Assembly (NCBI GenBank): GCA_029931535.1
Contig: JAQPZY010001664.1
Location: 4,928,501 to 4,992,500 of the forward strand
Reading direction: 5' to 3'
Origin: Margaritifera margaritifera
Taxonomy: Eukaryota > Mollusca > Bivalvia > Unionida > Margaritiferidae
DNA: 64,000 nucleotides
Under the pieces are notes generated by a model, which was given only the letters and a program-made list of their open reading frames with translations, did no database searches and was not told the DNA's origin. This document shows positions 61,637 through 64,000 of this stretch, piece by piece. Both the position numbers and the translations under genes were made by a program. Position 1 is the first letter of the stretch. Every line of letters begins with the position of its first letter.

Positions 61637-62043
61637 GTAAAATGTGCCCCCATTATAATTCCCGAACCGTATGGGTAGAAGTGGAAATGAGAGATGGGAG
61701 TATGTTATGTTATTATATTTCAAATATGAAGTGAATCAGGTACAGGGTTACTTAAATATAAACGGTGAAAAAATTTGAACCAGAATATGTGCCCACTGTA
61801 ATTCCTGGCCTGATGGCCCCAGGGGCATGAGTGTTACTAAGATAAGGGGAATATGAGATGATGATGTGCTGCAAAAATGATGTGAATTGGGTAATGGGTT
61901 ACTGAGATAGAAAATCTGTATACAGCTTTAACCAAAACTGTCGAAAGACACACTGAACAACCCACCCACATACATATAACCACACCCACAGCCATACTTG
62001 GATGACCCAAACACTCGGGGGTATAATAAAAAATTATTCTTAC

Positions 62044-62175
62044 CTTAGCTGCTACAATACTGAGCCCCATTGAGCCCTTGACCTTGTTAAATGCCACTGT
62101 AACAATATCAGGCTCCTTTGGCAAAGATGGCTGCGGTCTTGGCTCTGGTGTTGGCCTCTCTTTTCGTAAAGTCTG
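62044..62175 (-). CDS. AFDN: Afadin exon: linker and first part of PDZ domain
   Basis: This exon has 44 codons. It is preceded by an AG at 62177-62176 and followed by GTAAGA at 62043-62038, phase 0 at both ends. It begins with a charged, proline-rich linker (QTLRKERPTPEPRPQP) and ends in the start of the PDZ domain: EPDIVTVAFNKVKGSMGLSIVAAK. GLSI is the carboxylate-binding loop that holds the C-terminus of a ligand; in vertebrates the main afadin ligands are nectins. The vertebrate protein has nearly the same GMGLSIVAAKG. Two AGs three bases apart (exon start 62175 or 62172) differ by one Gln and are both in frame. The next exon lies 35 kb away. Confidence 0.93.
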
Positions 62176-62710
62176 CTGCAAAGATTGAATCTTCATGAAA
62201 GTTTGTACCAATGTATAAAACATGATTAACAGATTATGTGATCAAATAAATACTGGTAGCACTTGGCATGAAAAATAAAGTCCACATATAAAAACATCAG
62301 GTTCTCTTGAAACAGTTGTTGAACAGTACAGGAAGATAATTGTCCATTTTTGTCTTATCTTGTACAAGCTTATAAATAGACACACCAGGGTTAAAAATTG
62401 ACACAAGCAAGCTAGCATTTTGCTAGTTACAATTCTGATATTGCTAGATGAAGAAAAAAAGAGAACCAGAAGTTTCTTGCTTGTGATATTTTGTATTGAA
62501 GTTTCAATTATATTGAAAGATGCTAGTGGACAAGCTGAAAATATTGCAACTATCAAAATGCTGCTAATTCTGAAAAAAGTTATTATTTTAAGCCCTGTGT
62601 ACATGTAGGTAACACTTAAGCCTTGCATACATGTAGGTAACACTTTCATGGCACCAACATCGTCAGCGTCAACAATATTCAGATTCTGTGTTCCACACTT
62701 TGAAAGTAAT

Positions 62711-62810
62711 ATACAGTACTCCCTCATTATAATGCTCTCTATGGGAGACAGACAGTATACCACCTGATAGTAAGACCACCTTGTAATGAAAGGTCTTATA
62801 GTATGGAACC
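62711..62810. mobile_element. Solo pogo-like MITE unit
   Basis: TACAGTACTCCCTCATTATA then ATGCTCTCTATGGG...CAGTATACCACCTGATAGTA, GACCACCTTGTAATGAAA matches the complement of one 27.3-28.1 kb unit. It begins at a TA. Confidence 0.65.
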
Positions 62811-62949
62811 CTGTAACATACATCATAGTTCTGTTCACAGCAAAGATATGGTGTTTTGGGAAATCTAATTGTAATTTAAAAGACCAAGCAAATTAATGGA
62901 ATATAGATGAGTATCCAAAGAAAAGTCTGTCATGGGAATCTAAAACAAA

Positions 62950-64000
62950 GGGATGACACTCTGCTAGCTAAAAATAAATTCCAGGAACTAAATTAAGGAC
63001 CATTTCTTATTTTTAACTGCTGAGTGCTGAAACCATCTCTGATATTCCTGAGAGATAAGATTTTCAAATTCACCACTGTAGTAGCCATATTGGATGTAAG
63101 ATCAGCACCATATTCGTTAGGACAAAAAAGACACCATTAGAAGACTTTTGGTGAAAACCCCATACCAATATCACCATCCTTTCAGGAGAATTAGTGAGAA
63201 AAGTTTCAATATGTTCATTGTGGCAGCCATAACGGATGTCTGTTGGGCACCATCTCATTTAGCACCAACTAGATACCATAAGAAGTCTTTTGGTGAAAAC
63301 CCTATATCAATATGACCATCAATTCTGGATAAGTAGCAATGGTGGCCATATTGAACGTCAGATCAAAATCATTTTCATTCAGGACCAACTAGACATCATA
63401 AGAAGTCTTCTGGTGAAAATCCAAAAGCAATATGACTTTCCATTAAAGAGAAGAGTCACAAGAATATTTTTGGAAGCTCTGCCATGGCACCCAAATTTGA
63501 GGTCAGACTGGCACCATTTTAATTATGGACCAACTAGATATCATAATTAGTCTTCTGGTGAAAACCCAATATCAATATGACTTTCCATTTAGAAGTAGTA
63601 GCAATAATAAGATTTTCAAGATGGCTGCCATGGTGGCCATACTGGATGTCAGATCGGCACCATTTTCAATTTGTACTAACTAGACATCATAAGAAGTCAT
63701 CAGGCAAAAACCTGATCTCAATATGATTTTCCATTAAGGAAGAGTAGTGAAAAGATTTTTAAGATGGTTGCTTTTGGGGCCATACAGGATATCAGATCTG
63801 CAGAATTTTTATTTAAGACTAACTAGACATCATAAGAAGTCTTTTAGTGAAAACCTCATGTTGATATAACTATCTGTTCATGAGTAGCGATGACAACATT
63901 TTCAAGATGGCTGCTATCATGGCCATATTGGACATCATATTGGCACCATTTTCATATAACACCAACTAGACATCATAATAAGTATTTTGGTGAAAACTCC
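62950..64000 (+). mobile_element. Helitron/Helentron-like element, cut by window end
   Basis: It starts near GATGACACTCTGCTAGCTAA, with at least six internal units (AGACATCATAAGAAGTCTTC and TTTTCAAGATGGCTGCCAT). The 3' hairpin is beyond the window. Confidence 0.6.

Larger units (their letters stand above)
27039..62043 (-). other. Giant intron (35.0 kb) splitting the PDZ domain
   Basis: This is a phase 0 intron between the codon of the Lys in SIVAAK and the GDG of the next exon. It contains most of the repeats listed here. I looked for additional exons whose phases would fit and found none. Stretches without any recognised feature include 35.7-36.3, 40.35-40.75, 41.0-42.0, 47.6-49.2 (except two short unassigned open frames), 50.0-50.6, 50.8-51.6, 51.8-53.9, 54.9-55.8, 56.8-57.4, 58.2-59.3, 59.95-60.85 and 61.7-62.0 kb. 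Confidence 0.85.
1..62175 (-). other. AFDN: Afadin (AF-6/canoe) gene, 3' part, both ends open
   Basis: Nine exons on the minus strand join in frame through GT-AG introns. Intron phases in transcript order are 0, 0, 2, 1, 1, 1, 0, 2. The first four exons encode a complete PDZ domain with the afadin signatures GLSIVAAK, GIYIKSV, GDQLLEVDGKSLVGL and AELMTKT...LKVAKQGAIYHGLATLL. Afadin is the cytoplasmic scaffold that links nectins, through its PDZ domain, to F-actin at adherens junctions; those roles are known from the family. The N-terminal RA, FHA and dilute domains are not in the window and should lie above 64 kb. The C-terminal end lies below position 1. No start codon, promoter or polyA site is visible. 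The PDZ match to vertebrate afadin is close. The tail is much less conserved and is assigned by continuity plus its acidic coil. Confidence 0.93.
62176..64000 (-). other. Intron upstream of the PDZ exon, truncated by window end
   Basis: It contains a solo copy of the pogo-like unit (62711-62810) and the start of a Helitron-like element (from about 62950 to the window end). Nothing exon-like joins phase 0 to the exon at 62175. Confidence 0.75.

Noticed and set aside
62242..62838. 198-codon minus-strand open frame just upstream of the PDZ exon
   Set aside because: Part of it is the solo pogo-like unit, and the rest has no recognisable domain. It has no in-frame splice to the exon at 62175.

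Overview
This is an animal (metazoan) genomic window, and almost all of it lies inside one gene read on the minus strand: the 3' half of an afadin (AF-6/canoe) gene. The identification rests on four exons (62.0, 27.0, 23.7 and 19.6 kb) that join in frame into the afadin PDZ domain. Further exons encode a proline/glutamine-rich tail, an afadin-type acidic coiled-coil segment and more charged coil. Upstream exons (FHA, RA and dilute domains) would lie beyond 64 kb, and the C-terminus lies beyond position 1. The AT-rich sequence, long introns, abundant minisatellites, tRNA-derived SINEs and small inverted-repeat elements suggest a lophotrochozoan, probably a mollusc. That taxon is an inference.

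Layout in transcript order (high to low coordinates): 62176-64000 intron with a Helitron-like repeat; 62044-62175 PDZ exon 1; a 35-kb intron; 26973-27038 PDZ exon 2; 23686-23759 PDZ exon 3; 19576-19694 PDZ exon 4; 16056-16292 linker exon; 13786-15081 a 1,296-nt exon, symmetric in phase (1-1) and therefore skippable; 3610-5681 the large Pro/Gln-rich exon; 1734-1855 a coiled-coil exon; 1-68 the next, possibly incomplete, coiled-coil exon. All junctions have GT-AG sites and consistent phases. The encoded fragment is about 960 residues without the 1,296-nt exon and about 1,395 with it.

The introns are a dense repeat landscape. (i) At least 19 copies or fragments of a roughly 210-bp element have terminal inverted repeats and two internal palindromes. 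(ii) There are hAT-like elements: one with zinc-finger/transposase remnants, and one with a second element nested inside it and an empty-site paralogue elsewhere in the window. (iii) There are pogo/Tigger-like MITEs with TA ends. (iv) A Helitron/Helentron-like family carries internal ~150-bp repeats and a terminal hairpin. (v) tRNA-derived SINEs occur, two with clear target-site duplications, and the tail of a LINE. (vi) About 25 tandem arrays are present, several of which are amplified pieces of transposable elements. These arrays produce long open frames on both strands that are not genes.

No intact second protein-coding gene, functional tRNA gene, CRISPR array or prokaryotic feature was found. 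Everything outside the nine exons is intronic.
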